Positions 22,482 to 35,123 of a stretch of 64,000 nucleotides of DNA are shown here, piece by piece; position 1 is the stretch's first letter, and the number at the start of each line of letters is the position of its first letter. The DNA is taken from assembly GCA_021209875.1 (NCBI GenBank), contig JAGYVD010000001.1:1550001-1614000 (forward strand), in the 5' to 3' direction. The notes under the pieces are model-generated. The model was not told where the DNA came from and ran no database searches. It worked only from the letters and a program-made list of their open reading frames with translations. Source of the stretch: Rosellinia necatrix (lineage: Eukaryota; Ascomycota; Sordariomycetes; Xylariales; Xylariaceae). Made by a program: the position numbers and the translations under genes.

Positions 22482-23415
22482 TGTATGGCCTCCTGGAATC
22501 TATTGATGGGCGTATAGAGATAAAATTAATGAATGAGAGAATGGGAGACAAGCCCTAAAGTCATCCGAGATCGTTTGAGTAATGACACAGCTGGAGGCAT
22601 GGACGAGCACTATATGCCACGTATTCCAAAACTGTTGAGGTTTGTTGTCATCTAGCAGAGCGGATGACGAGGCGTCGGGCATGTAATATATTAATATTAG
22701 TGATATTTAGTTGCTATGTGTAATTTTTACAGGTGGTGTGCCAAGTTGAAGACACCTATAGGCTTATGAGTTCCATCTCTTACTCGTCTCTCAACAGGGA
22801 AGGAAGAATCTTAAAAAAAAAACTCCACCAACTGTAAATTTGCTTGCTTCGGCAGGTGTGCTGGGTTCCAAGAACGAAGACGAGGCAAGGGTAACTGATG
22901 AAGATAGAAATGGCCCAAAGATTAAAACCACCAGCTTTTTGTTAGACCCGGACAGCAACATCGGGGGAGATCCATGCGGATATTGACTCAGGACTCAGAA
23001 TTCAGAACTTAGAACTAGCCGTTATTCGCACGAAGAAAAAGAGCGATTACGCCCAAGATAGGTGCAAGGTTGGAAAGAGTTTTAAATTTCCAGGCTTGAG
23101 CATTAGCTCCCGGAGGGCATTGAACCTAAAGGATGTAGAAACAATCTCGTCTAAGTACCATAAGGAAGACGTGGAGCGAACGTTTATTCACAGTTTAATC
23201 TCCCCGTACTAGGTCCCATGTCGGCCCACGAAATAACATGCTCAGCTAATACAAAAAACGCCCTACCCATGGACTATCTGAACGCCGTAAATGCAAATGC
23301 CATTCCGTTGTAACGGGTTGCTTGCCTAATAGCAGCCAGCCTCGTCACCCAATGCAACCCCAATTACCCAGACGGTCCAGTCCAGAGATAGCTTCACGAC
23401 ATCTCCAAATATTAG
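22482..23415. other. Intergenic region
   Basis: Upstream region of the low-complexity protein gene and downstream region of the Nur1-type gene. AT-rich in part; no gene or notable repeat seen. Confidence 0.5.
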
Positions 23416-24938
23416 CTACTGGAACATGGAAGGGTATCTCTCATAGGGAGCCTGCCGCCGGCCCCACGAATTAGACGCCGAGGGGTTTAGCGATGTAAGG
23501 GCCCCAGCGCTTTTTCTCGGGCTCTTTGTTGGGCTGGAGCCACGATCGCCGTGTAAGGAGCGGTATTGTTCCAGGCGGGCCATCTCTCCGTTGTTGCGGG
23601 GAGATCTGAATTCAAGGTCTCCAAGAACTGCAGCCTTTTTCAGGGGTGAATTTGGATGATCCATGATTCCCAGATAGCCCCCACTGCTAGTGCCGGTAGA
23701 AGCATAAGTCACCGGTTGGTTCATGTTGTCCCTTAGCAATGTAGGTCCAGAGATGCTCTTTCGTGCCGAATTAGTAGAAAAAGTCGTTCGGGTTCGCAGC
23801 TCGCCGCCAAATTGCCCAGCCGGCCTTGGTGCGACAGGCGGAGTGAACATCCCCTGGTTCGGTGTGCTAGCCCTCTGGCTCGAAGCCGCATTGTCGGGAT
23901 CGAAATGCTTGGTGTAATTCGAATTGGGGCGCGTCTTGAAACCCCTACGAAGCTGCACAGTAGGTGTGCTGACGTCGACGAACTCGCTGTCGTTACCAAA
24001 GTCGTCTCTAGAAAATTGGGTTCCGGCGTCTCTGACAGTCGGGTACAAAAGAGGATGAACAAACTTGGCGTCATACTCATGCATGACTTCCTTCTGAATC
24101 ACTGACGAATCCTTGTTCTGTTGCGAAAACCTCGACTGGAACAGCATAAGCTGGGCGGATAGGATAACTTGGAGTACGAGACAGTTGAAGACGGTGACAC
24201 TCGGGCGCGCGTCGAGTGGCGCCAAGGGGAGGAACATCATGTAGATGAGAATGTGGCCTGGGCCGAATAGGCAAAACAGGCGTAGAGAGATAGGTAAAGG
24301 ATCCCACATGGAGATTTCCCAGACGTCGCGGGAGCTATCCGGATGCGCCCTCGATTCGGCGCTCCCGGAACCCATAACGTCTGCTAGCAATCGCAGCGGA
24401 GAGGACGACACGGGTGACGACTGTACGCGAACGCGGCGGGCGGAGGGTGTTTGCGGCTTCTTTTCGACATCGGCCTCGAATAGTCGATATTTACGCGAAC
24501 GGTACATGGTGTAGTATGTGTTGACACCGGAGAAGCCGACGAGGAACCATACTATGGCGCTGATCTGGGGATATCACGAGTGATCGTTAGTTGTGTGCAG
24601 ATATCATACACCCACACACACATATATATGTATATATATGGGAGAAAGGAAGCCGGGCGTCGCTTCCAAGCGGCTCCGATGTCACTCACCAGGTAAGCTA
24701 ACCAGCCTGCGGTGCCCGTACCGTCGTCGAAAACGGGATCAGCGACGCGGGTGCGACCGCTATTGGCGCGCGCGATCAGGAAGGCGAAGTTCATGGCGAT
24801 GCCGAGCTGTGTGCCGACGGTGTTAGAGCTCCAGTCGTGCGTCTCGACCTCTTCGGAGAGCCATAGTAGGAAATCCATGGGGTTGAGCATGGCCTTGACG
24901 CGTTCCACGAACGGCCTTTTTCGTACAATCCGCGGCAT
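23416..24938 (-). CDS. nur1: Nuclear rim protein 1 (Nur1/Mug154 family)
   Basis: Two exons, 24938-24690 and 24564-23416, joined across a 125-bp intron (GTGAGT...CCCCAG), giving 465 residues. It begins MPRIVRKRPFVERVKAMLNP then DFLLWLSEEVETHDW, the hallmark opening of Nur1/Mug154 proteins, followed by membrane segments: GIAMNFAFLIARAN, ISAIVWFLVGFSGVNTYYTMYRSRKYRLFE and, after a Ser-rich loop, SLRLFCLFGPGHILIYMMFLPLAP and a fourth hydrophobic stretch (FNCLVLQVILSAQLMLF). The C-terminal 200 residues are Ser/Thr/Pro-rich with several SP sites and look disordered. In yeasts Nur1 sits in the inner nuclear membrane with Lem2/Heh1 and helps anchor rDNA and silent chromatin; the role here is inferred from family. 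It is divergent from the V-ATPase F gene with a ~710-bp shared upstream region. Confidence 0.88.
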
Positions 24939-25651
24939 CTTTCTGGCGTTCCAGGGCCTGGCGTTCCCTGGCGACCGGACAAGAACCCCTTTGTGGAAAT
25001 AATTATAGTATCGGAAATCGTGGGCGAGGAGTCGCTCGTTGCAGAGTCTGCGGCCCGTTAACCTGCACTCGGCTGCCTGTGCGCCTCGTATTAGGCAGTT
25101 GATGAAATGCTCCGTGATGTGGTGGAGGTGCGTGTGTTTTGAACTTGCGATGGAGCTTGCTTGATTGACCTTGCTGGGGTAGAAAAATAACTACCTTGAC
25201 AGGGTTCCGCACCTATAGCCAGGCACATTGAGATCCATGGTTGCTAAGTAGATACCTGGCAATGAACCAATGCTATTTGGGGTAAGTGGGTGGAGTGAAG
25301 GGGCCAAACTTTCTAGTCGCCCGTACGTACCTACATATGTAAGTAATTACGGTAGTTACAGTGAATGTAGTGATAACAGTGTATACCTAAGTCAGTAGAT
25401 AGGTAGGCAGTTATCGGGATCTAGGCGGTCAGAGCTACGTAAGTAGGCAGGTACCTACCTACCTTTAGGGAGTTACATTAGTACCTACAGACGCCTACAC
25501 CCACTTTCCCACCCATATGAGACGTCAAAGATCAATCAACCCTCGAACCTTTGGCCAAACATCACATAGGTACCGCATCCGGTCCGACAGAACCTCCCAC
25601 GCCGCATCCGGTCCGACAGAGCCATCCACGCCGTGCCGGCACTAACCCACC
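24939..25651. promoter_or_regulatory. Shared divergent promoter region of nur1 and V-ATPase F genes
   Basis: A 713-bp space between two divergent start codons. It holds many ACCT/AGGT words (about 25320-25490) and a 29-bp tandem duplication ending about 20 bp before the V-ATPase F start. No TATA box was pinpointed. Confidence 0.55.
25573..25630. repeat. 29-bp tandem duplication upstream of the V-ATPase F gene
   Basis: Two head-to-tail 29-bp units (25573-25601, 25602-25630) sharing CCGCATCCGGTCCGACAGA with three mismatches after it; a partial third copy (CCGTGCCGG) follows. It lies 21-79 bp upstream of the ATG, so in the core promoter or 5' UTR. Confidence 0.88.
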
Positions 25652-26417
25652 ATGGCGGCTCCTCAAGCAGACTACAAGAACCGGGAATTCATAGCCGTGA
25701 TCGGGGACGAGGTACGTGTGGGCTAGCTAGCGAGCGAGCAAAGCAGTGGCAGTAGTAGTAGCAGCAGCAGCAGCGCATCACAGACGCGCCGCAGTCACTA
25801 CGAGCGAGCGAGACGGCCGGGCTGACGCGCACACAATGGTGAACTAGGACTCGGTAACAGGTCTGCTGCTGGCCGGCATTGGCGTAAGTCCCGACTCTCG
25901 AAACGGGGTTCTCCCCCCGTCCCACCCACCCAGGACGCTCCAAGAGGTTCCAGACGGAGCGGAAGAGAGGCAGTCGGCTGACAGACCCGGTGGTGCTTTA
26001 GCATGTCACGAACCCCCCCGACTCGCAGAAGAACTTCCTGGTCGTCGACAACAAGACGGAGACGTCCGCCATCGAGGCCGCCTTCGAGAGCTTTACCACA
26101 CAACGCAAGGACATCGGCATTGTCCTGATCAACCAACATGTCAGCAGCCCACCTCCGCTCCTCCCCCCCTCCCCATCATCGGCAGCAAAATACCCCCTTC
26201 CCTCAACACGCCCTCTATAGCTGCTACCTCCAATATTCGGGAATTCTTGAATTAATATGGCTATCGTCGGCTCTAGGTCGCAGACAAGATCAGGTACCGA
26301 ATCGACACCTACACAGCCGCCTTCCCTACCATCCTCGAGATCCCCAGTAAAGAGCATCCGTATGACCCCGAGAAGGACAGTGTTTTGAGGAGAGTGCGGC
26401 GTCTGTTTGGTGAGTAG
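25652..26417 (+). CDS. vma7: V-type proton ATPase subunit F
   Basis: Stalk subunit of the V1 sector that acidifies the vacuole. Four exons: 25652-25711, 25848-25883 (36 bp), 26002-26139 and 26277-26417, giving 124 residues, the usual fungal size. The sequence runs [39 protein letters not shown], then [38 protein letters not shown] and [12 protein letters not shown], all matching the family from end to end. All introns are GT-AG and close in phase. It is divergent from nur1 and convergent with the NPC2-like gene. Confidence 0.97.
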
Positions 26418-26939
26418 ACGGCCTGCTTGGTATCCAGCATCACATGATCATCACTGCGCCAGGTGGCCGACGAGTCATGTTCGAGTTGGTGTATATTATC
26501 TTACAGAACAAGCATGTTGGTATAGTATCTACCCATGCTCAATAGTAGACAGTTTGAAGATCCTCGATCAATATAGTTCGAGGGGGTTTACGTTACGGGT
26601 GGGTAACATCATTAGCTCTTTCCCGCCTCAAAACCGGTTCCATGTGATATCAACGTTATTACTACAGCCTCGGCCACTACGGAGACAGATGGACCGATAA
26701 TGCTACACCACCAATGTCATATGAAAAGTCATGGTAAAAGATCAGATCGCATTGAACGATTCTTACGAACAGTCGAAGTTGTATTAAAGTACAGCCAAAG
26801 CGGGAAGGACAAAACCGGGCCAACGGATCACGCGTACATTCGTCCTCCTAGTTCTCATTCTCATAACAGTTGGTTCCATTCAACTCCAAACTACCAATCA
26901 TCGCGGGTCCACTTCTTCGTTATGCGTCATCAATCAAAT
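26418..26939. other. Intergenic region between convergent genes
   Basis: Contains the 3' regions of the V-ATPase F and NPC2-like genes; no gene or repeat seen. Confidence 0.5.
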
Positions 26940-27743
26940 CTATAAATCCTCAACGAACTCAACAGAATCGGCAGTCTTCCTGCCCATTCCAAACGTCACG
27001 GATGCTTGGAGACAGGTGACAGGTGTGTCGTCATCGTTGTAAACGTCGGCAAAGACGTTGTAGGTTCCCTTCCCAAAGAGTCAGCCAAATCAATGCTAGA
27101 ATAGAAGGAAGGCGAGAGTAGAACATACAGGTGGGACCTCCTTCGGGATATCAACAGACTTGGTGATGGACAGTACGCCTTTCTCGATGGGGCATTTGAG
27201 GTCGACGTTCTCAACTTGCTCGCACAGGTCGGCCGTGGTGCTGATGAGCCGGATCAAGCCATACTTCACGACTAGCTTGACGTAGGCGCCCTCCCTGATG
27301 GTTTCGGAGACGGTACCCGAGGCGTTTATGATGAGCGCGGAACCTCTGTAATGAAAATAGTGTTGTTAGATAATAGTACGTTCCATGATGTTCAATCCAC
27401 GATTACAAGATCTGTTCGCTAGTTCATATGCATGCATCATCCCGCATTGCCACATCTCGGCGTATTTGTAAACGGGTCTTTGCGAGGCGGGCCCGTACGC
27501 TGGGGGAAGAGAGACAGGATAAGAAGATGGTACGCACGGCACAGGTGGGTTTGGCGAAAGGTCAACTTTCTCGATGTGGACGGTATCCTGCTCGTGCTCC
27601 TTGTCGCAGAACTGGAGAGGCGAATCGCCGGGGACCTTCTGGGCGTCATTCACGCTGACATCGCTAGGGCCGAACCAGCTGCCCGCCGAAACAAAGTTAC
27701 TGGCGGACAGAGCGGCGAGGCAGGCAACCGATAAAAGCTTCAT
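26940..27743 (-). CDS. npc2: NPC2-like phosphatidylglycerol/phosphatidylinositol transfer protein (ML domain)
   Basis: Three exons: 27743-27538, 27345-27129 and 27068-26940, giving 183 residues. An N-terminal signal peptide (MKLLSVACLAALSASNFVSA) is followed by an ML/NPC2 domain with the expected disulphide cysteines (QFCDKEH, VPVPG region then TADLCEQVENVDLKCPIEKG, and VTCLQASVTF). The intron-spanning joins PNPPVPGSALIINASG and IPKEVPPGTYNVFADVYND fit the family exactly. NPC2-type proteins act in the lumen of the secretory/vacuolar system and transfer sterols or phospholipids. The start at 27743 is preferred because it opens directly with the signal peptide. Confidence 0.95.
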
Positions 27744-28961
27744 TGTCAATCTTCTTCGCAGCCGGGGCGGGCGATGGCAACAATTGGATAGCAATAGACG
27801 GGAGCAAGTCCGGGAAAACTATCGATCCAGGCGGTATTCTAGGCGGGTAGACGAGTCGCAAAGTGGTTGAGACGAAAATACCTAGGTACCAGTAGACGAG
27901 TGCTGGTAAGGAATGGTAGATGATTCTATCGATGATGGATCGGAGAGAAGAGATGTGATGAATACTGGCTTTCGACCATATGTAAGGATGAAGGTAGATG
28001 GATAAGTACTTATGATAGGCATTACATAGCGCAGAGATAGAGGGACCAATGGCGATAATGGGGAGGCGGCGGCGGTACGTGCGTTGTACTGCTATCAGAT
28101 TGGGGAAGTGCTCGGCGACTGGCGTCATGAGACTGGGAGGAATGCGCTCTGATTGGCTGACATCCCGGCAAGGCTCCTCCATCAGACCGCTACGCCCCTC
28201 AGCGGAGTTTATGGTACAGATAGGCTGGGCATAGCAGAGAGCGGTTAGAGGCTCCGTGCCTACCTAAGGCGCGCCTCTATTACTTCCTTAAGTATCTAGC
28301 TACTTACATATCTGCACGACTTGCTGCGGGAAGTCATGTATCCGTACCTAGCTAGCACTTCTACACTATTACTTACTAGAGCGAGGTTACCCAGCTTACA
28401 GCTTGCATCAGCTCAGAGTTGCTCAGGCACGGAGTACTTACTGTAGTATTTTCAGAAAACAGCCAATCTACCTACTCTGAACTCATAACAATTCACCATG
28501 AAGCCGTATCTTCATGTTTGGGACTACTAAATCTTGGCATCTGAAAAAAAAAAATTGTTATCTTTATAGCAGTTCATTGGCAAGTAGGGATAAACCGAGT
28601 CAAGAAGCAAGCTCGTTTGATTGTCAAATTAAGTTAAACAGCGAGGTTTGCCACCCCAGCCCAACCCTATCCACGAGGCATAGTCATTACGTTGAGTTGG
28701 GCACTGGGTATGTAAGGAACCAAAACGTGCCTCTCATCGTCAAAAGGGTATCGAACAAACACTCCTCAAGCGGCCAGATCTCCCATAAAATTAATCTAGC
28801 CTCAACTTGAACGTTGAAACTCCGACGCAATACCAAACGAACTCTCCAGGGCATTAGTGCGAACGAGCCTTAGGTTCGGCCCCCAGGTATCAATTTACGA
28901 GACCCCTACTGGTCAATGTCTCCAATAAGTCGGGCGTCGGCTTCTGCTCGGGTATCGTTAA
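27744..28961. other. Intergenic region
   Basis: Upstream region of the NPC2-like gene and downstream region of the CSC1-type channel gene. Short ACCTAG words are frequent near 28260-28370. No gene seen. Confidence 0.5.
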
Positions 28962-31760
28962 TTAGTAGTATATCTTCTCCTCCCAGACTGGTGGGCGAAC
29001 GCCCTCCTCGTCCCACTGAAGTTTGTTCTTGTCGTCGAGAGTGCAACCTTCGTCGGTGATGGGGATAACCTTGCCAGTGTCATGCACCTCTTGTTTCGAA
29101 ATGCCTAGTGGGTCCGAGGGGATCCAGAGTAATGGTGTTGGGCTGGTGACTGATGGCGGGTAATACGCATCACGTTGGACTTCGTCCGTGTACGTCTGAT
29201 ACACATCGAGGCCGTCCTCCGGGACAAGCTTCCGCAATGTCTCATAGTCGCAGTGCTCCCATGGCTTAAAAAACTTCGCTACTATTCCAACCTTCTTTTC
29301 GCTGGCGGCGTTAGGTGATGATCCATTGCTGTTCTCGGCATCCCCGACATCCTTTTCACCCTCCTCGACAGAACCGCCGTGTTTCCTCTGGGCAGCGGCC
29401 TCGGCTAGAGTTCTTGGTAAATTATATAGGAGCGGGTCAATAGCACTATTGACCGTGATATGCAACAGAGCAGTGAATACCAGGAATATGATCATCAAAA
29501 TGAGTGGCCCGATAGCGACGGACGTTGCGAATATGCCAATCATGCTCAATTCCGCAATATAGACGCCGGTAAATAGCTGCTTCAGGGCTCGAGGATATAT
29601 CAGGCCGCGGGTATCAATCTTGGTGTCTGTAACAAAGAAGATGTTATATCTCCATGCCAAGTAAAAGATGGAAATACCAATAGTCGCAAATCCTAATACT
29701 AATGGTGCGATACCAGCATATGCAATGCCTAACAAAAGTCAACACATGATAAACCTAACTCAAATGGGGTGGGAACTCACTAATCACCGCGATATTGGTG
29801 TAAACAGGCAGCACACTGCCCCACGAGATAGCGCTCAGGGTTGCCCATTGAGTATAGAGTGACCGGGGCGTCCCAGATAAGAACTTGTATATCAAGTTGA
29901 AAACAACGAAGCCGGCTACTTGAGAGACCACACTGGCAGCGATTCCCAGGCCTTGAACAATAAAGTAAGATATATAGAAGTTGGATGCCTTGGGTAGGTT
30001 TTCTGCCAGGAGGCTCGTCACTTGTTCTGGATGTTGGAAAATCTCATACCCCACAGCTGATGCAGCGGAAGTCAAAGTTGTAATCAGGAAGACTTGAATA
30101 ACCTGAAAAGCAAAGTAGGCATTCTGAGTGAAGAGCTCAACTCGTGATAGACTTGGCTCTCCGGCTAGTTTAGCGCACACTGTTCAAGTGTTAGTCTCGA
30201 ATTACCAGAAAGCCATGGATTGATGACCTACATCTCATGATGATGGGAACAAGAGACAAGAGGACTGCCATGAGAACCGACGGGAGAAGACCTTGGACAA
30301 AGCCCAAAATAACCTGTGGAATTAATTGAATCCATTGAAGGAAAACGATTTTCGATAGACTGTTAATGTTGGAGATGATGCCAACCACTGCGACGGGGAT
30401 GGCCCAGAAGATAATGAGAGCGCTGATGAACCCAATGACGGCAAATCTGCGGACGATTCTTTGCCACCATGATACCTTCAACGCACTCCACACAACTTCG
30501 TCTGGGGTTATACCGATATACTTGGGCGACATTTGCAACGCCTGGTGATGAGCTAGAACCTGGTAGGCTGACTCTGCGTCTGCCTGGTTGGTAAATTCGA
30601 CGAAAACGCTGCCCACTTTCTTGTAGTTCCCGTCGCGATAAGCCTTTTGAGCCTCGTCAACAGTCGGGATGAGAGTTTTGAGCTGAGTCCGACACCATTC
30701 AATCGTGTCAACCTTCTTGCCAACCAGTCCCAGAAACCCCAATCGGTGAGAGGGTCGCTTCTTAGGGGGTACCCATCGCGCAGCTAGACTGCCCGGCTCT
30801 GCGTCGGCAGGAGCTTCAGGTCTCTCATCAGCCGCACCTTTCTTAATCGCTTTGAGACGTTGGGCATTTGCAAGTTTGAGTAATTTTACCTCAGCTTGTT
30901 CGAGTTTCATGGCAACCTTGTCGCGCTCTTTAACAGATTCATCGAGTTCCTTCGTCTCTCCGGCAATCCAAATATTCTTGACCGAATCCCCGAATACCTT
31001 GCGCAGCCTTGCCTTGTCCAGGTATTCATCGGGTACGGAAACAAAAAGCACAGTTCGTGAGGAAATCCGGTCGCTATACATTGGCGATAGGAGAAATGCC
31101 TGGCGCAGGTTGACGTAAAAAATGGACTCGCGCACAACCATATACATGACAAACCCGTAGAAGATCCATGCTATAAACGTATGAGCATAGTACCGGTTAT
31201 ACTGAGTGTCTTTATCAACATTGGAATAAGACAGCAAGTTCAGCTCGGTTTGGCCGGCTCCGCCTGTGATGTTCACGGGAAACAAGACAGGCCACGTGAT
31301 GCAGCATCCCACAAAGCAAATGACGATAAGGATTTTCATGAATCGAAGAAATAGGTAGGCATCGAGGGACTGGTGTTGAAGTGGATGATAATCGGATATC
31401 TTCCAAAATGCGCCGAACCAGTTGAAAAAACCGTTGGGGAGTGGTGGTGATCTCTCACTACACACGCACGAGGTCAGTAACGCAAGCCTAGAGAGAGATG
31501 AGGCGCGAATTGGAGGAGCTAACTTATGACGCAAGCTTCCTAGGTAGGTTCTAGGTGCATAAAAGCGTTTGTGACTCTTGCGCAGAATCAAGAAAATAGA
31601 CAGGTACACAGCAGCAGTCAGCGCTACAGGGCCCAGTGTGAGGTACAAGCCTGGCAGGAAGAGCAATTAGCCTCGGTCAAGTGTGCAACATCATGGTCCA
31701 AACGAACATACCCGCGGCTGATGGGTCCGCATCACGCGCTGAACCTTGGGGGTCGCTCAT
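28962..31760 (-). CDS. Calcium-permeable stress-gated cation channel (CSC1/OSCA/TMEM63 family)
   Basis: Five exons: 31760-31712, 31650-31524, 31457-30232, 30179-29781 and 29728-28962, giving 855 residues. The N-terminal part has a helix (LGPVALTAAVYLSIFLIL), the family signature PRTYLGSLR ... PPLPNGFFNWFG, and two helices around FMKILIVICFVG and TFIAWIFYGFVMYMVV. A cytosolic domain with an RRM-like fold follows (TVLFVSVPDEYLD, GSVFVEFTNQADAESAYQ). The pore region spans VVWSALKVSWWQRIVRR to the last helices (EPSLSRVELFTQNAYFAFQV, GLIYPRALKQLFTGVYIAEL). The first join (DPSAAGLYLTLGP) and the third exon start (HNERSPPLP) were chosen by phase. Related proteins open under hyperosmotic or membrane stress; plasma membrane or vacuole location is inferred. 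Confidence 0.93.
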
Positions 31761-32638
31761 GGTGTCGAGAGCGACGGGCGCTGTCGACCCCAGCAATTAT
31801 CGGCTGTGGGAGAATTGAGGCCCCAAAACAGATGCGATATACACTCTAGGATCTTAGTGAGAAACAGCTTGCGATGGCCACACGGCGCTGGACATGGCTG
31901 GTATAATAATGCAGATCCAGTGGTGAGGTGGAAGGTGGGAAAGAAGTATGAATAGGGCGTGAATAGGCAGAGTCTGCAGTAGGGAGGACGAGAAGGTCGG
32001 TTCGGTGCTGGGGAAAATGATGTCAAGGATGGGGATGGGATGGGATGATACAAGTAAGTCGTGGACTCGTGGGCTCGCAGTAAATTACTGGTACTTACCT
32101 CTTTTGTTTTGTATGTATTTCACTTTGTGTTATGTCTTAGACGGGTCGTCCAGCGTGCCTTTTCGACCTTGTATTCCGTCCTTGTATCCACAGGCGACCG
32201 TTACGATCGGGGTGCAGATCTGATATGACAAGACGTAGCAGGTATAACGGCGATCCGAAGAGTTTGTGGTACTGTGGCCCAAAATATATACGTAGATAGT
32301 ATATCTCAGGAACAAGCCCGGGCGTGCCAGACTGCAGACATGGGCCGACACGAGAACGGACCAGAGCTGGGCTACCACGTCGCGGTCGAATCCAAGATCT
32401 TTCTGGCACTTGCGACCTTGGAGCTAGGAACTTGGGAGCTGGGAGTGGAGACCGATGACGGAAGCGTGCGCACACCCTGGTTGGACCCGACGGCAGTCCT
32501 CTGTGTCGACCTACTAAAGTACCCAAGTAGCCTGAGGTAGGTGTCGCAGGTAGGCACCCCAAGGTGAACTTACAGTAGTGCAGCTGCACTGTCACATCAG
32601 TTCACACCTGCATGTTTCGGTGGTCTCGATTTCCTCAG

Positions 32639-32688
32639 CCCAAATAAACCCAAATAAACCCAGATAGACCCAGATAGACCCAGACTGG
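32639..32688. repeat. 10-bp tandem repeat (five units)
   Basis: Two CCCAAATAAA, two CCCAGATAGA and one decayed unit, head to tail. Confidence 0.92.
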
Positions 32689-32889
32689 ACTAAAAAAGAG
32701 GGGACTGGATAATTTCAGATGAAGGACCTTCAGGATAAGGACCAGTTATGGCCAATTACGGGAAAGCATTGGCGTTGGGCTCGATCCCGGCAGTAGTATT
32801 GATGTCACATGAAAGGGGGTGATATTTCGGGAAGGATTGTAGATCATTTCAATAGCGTGCTAAATTGTACATGTTACATACATATTGTG

Positions 32890-32925
32890 CATACACATTC
32901 GCATACACATTCACATACACATTCA
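32890..32925. repeat. 12-bp tandem repeat (three units)
   Basis: CATACACATTCG followed by two CATACACATTCA units. Confidence 0.9.
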
Positions 32926-35123
32926 CATAGTAATGTGCACATACATAGCTACACGCTTAGCTAAGGAACTTGAGCACCCGTCGCAATACATACCTACCTA
33001 GTAGGTAGGTAGTTATCTCTACCCGGGTACCAGCATGCACCATCATAACATAACCACTAATCAGGCACAAAGAGACAGCATATGAGACATATCAATGTCG
33101 AGTTCATTTGAATCGAGTGTTGTCCTACGTAATCGGATGCTTTATCCTGTGGGTACTCTGTATTGGCATAGAGATGGTGAGCACCATGTACCCTACTTAT
33201 TATTGCATTTATTTGCTCCACAACCGCGCATTCATTTGCGCAGCTGTGCTGCATACCATCTGATTTAGTCCTCTCGTGCATTATGTACTTATGATCTCAC
33301 CAAACCCCCATCTTTTTCTTGTCCTAGTAAATTCGGGCTCTTCGCTGTGGTAGCGATTTTCCTGATGCTCAAGCTCTAACTATCTAGGTACTTGAACTAC
33401 CTCAGATTGAAGTCAACCCAGCCAGGCAGCTGGCCAGTCGATCAATTGGCTGTTGTTACTCACCGCCATGGTGAGAGTGTTTACTCCGGCGTGCCAATCG
33501 TTCAAACCACCCATACCACCCACACCACCTACAGTGCTCTCATCATTGGGTGGTTGTCCCATCCAATATTTACAAGTGCCAGGTAAACACAGCCTTCAAG
33601 AGGCCAAGCACGCTAGCTATTGCAATTGGCCAGAAAAGCTGGACGGAACCCAACCTCTTATAAACAGTAGCCATGCATGCATACATAATACTTGTCCGTT
33701 AGGCTGCAGATCAAACAGCCGACATTTAGCTCGGCTAGCCAGAGGCATCCAGTTTGGGGGGTTTGATTTCTGGGGTATGTTGGTGCTGGATCTCAGCATG
33801 TAGTGTGCACTACACAATGTACTAATTAGCTATGCCTAGTAAGGAATAGTTCGTTGCTTTCTGGATCACCGGCTTGGCTTGGCCCTTCACTGGATCATCC
33901 AAACAATGACGGGTTCAGCTCAGTGCTAGTGTAGGCCTCCATGGCCACAGAGACGCAATGAAGGACGCATGCAGCAATGTACCTCAACATATGTAGTTGT
34001 ATGTGCACGTTAGATAAAGCTGAACACTACTCAGTTAAGCTCGGATGAGTTCAGAGGCCGCTCAGAGGCCGCTCAGAGAGAGGTAGCTTATCTAGCCAGC
34101 GCATGGCCAAATATTACGCTCAGACTACGCGCAAAGACTGTAGGTATTATTCCTGTCTGACGCAGACATGTTTAGCTGTGCGGCTGCATGTCTCGCCTTT
34201 CATGAGAAGCAATACCGAATTATAACCAGCAATGATATGATAAATTGCCCGGCCTCGTCAAACGACCAAGTGATCACCAAACCTCATAGGTTATTGCAAT
34301 AATAAAAGTGCCCTAGCTACAAGTGGAGAAATACCTACCTAGGTATGCATTAGCTAATATAGCCATAAGCAGTGTAAACACCTATTACACATCACCACAG
34401 TCTAGAGAATAGAACAGAAAACAATATTCCGGTCAACTTACCCCCAAATATTGTTTGTTAGGAGACGCAGAAAAGTAAAAAGTAGGAAGTGAATAGTAAT
34501 AAAAATTTAATAATAATAAAATTGCTATTCGCTTGCAGCTATCAAGGCTGTATTGCTGTATTGTTTACTGTCCGTCTCAGGAAAGTTGATTTCACATAGG
34601 AGACGCTAGGGTAGCCTGCCTGCCGGATCCGGAGGGCATACCAGTCCAGCAGAGAAAAATGCGTCAATATGTCACGTCACAGCCTGTATTAAATCATCGC
34701 GGGTAATCGTATTTGCATAAAGGCAATTGTCGTAAATCGAGGATTAACCGAACTAGAGAATTGGCAATGGGCGTTGCAAACAGTATTCCAATATCAACCA
34801 TGTCTTACATGCTCTCACAAGATCTCGAAGCTAGAATCTATAGTATCATGAACAATGACTTCTTCAAGAAGAAGAAGACATCTTTGTTGACGGGTGTAAA
34901 CAGCAAAAATGCCTCTGTAGTTTTGTAATATTCCTCTTCCGGAATAGAGCGGCTTCTGTTATTTCTCTTTGATTGCTACCGACAATGGGCATAGAATCCC
35001 CCCCCCCCTCTATCGTAGTGTTGCGTCGACTCTTTCCTTGCTACTCGATATCTGTTTTAGTACATCACATATTTCTAGCCCTTACTTAAACATATCCCGG
35101 CCTTTAGTGGGTTCAAAATCGTC

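Larger units (their letters stand above)
31761..35123. other. 3.4-kb intergenic region with short tandem repeats
   Basis: Divergent space between the channel gene and the coiled-coil gene. It has five 10-bp CCCARATARA-type units (32639-32688), three 12-bp CATACACATTCA units (32890-32925), a CCTACCTAGTAGGTAGGTAG palindrome-like motif near 32990-33015, and an 11-bp CTCAGAGGCCG duplication near 34055-34080. No gene was supported. Confidence 0.55.

Noticed and set aside
34713..34928. Plus-strand frame of 71 residues before the coiled-coil gene
   Set aside because: Low-complexity Lys run, no recognisable domain, and no splice link to the gene downstream.
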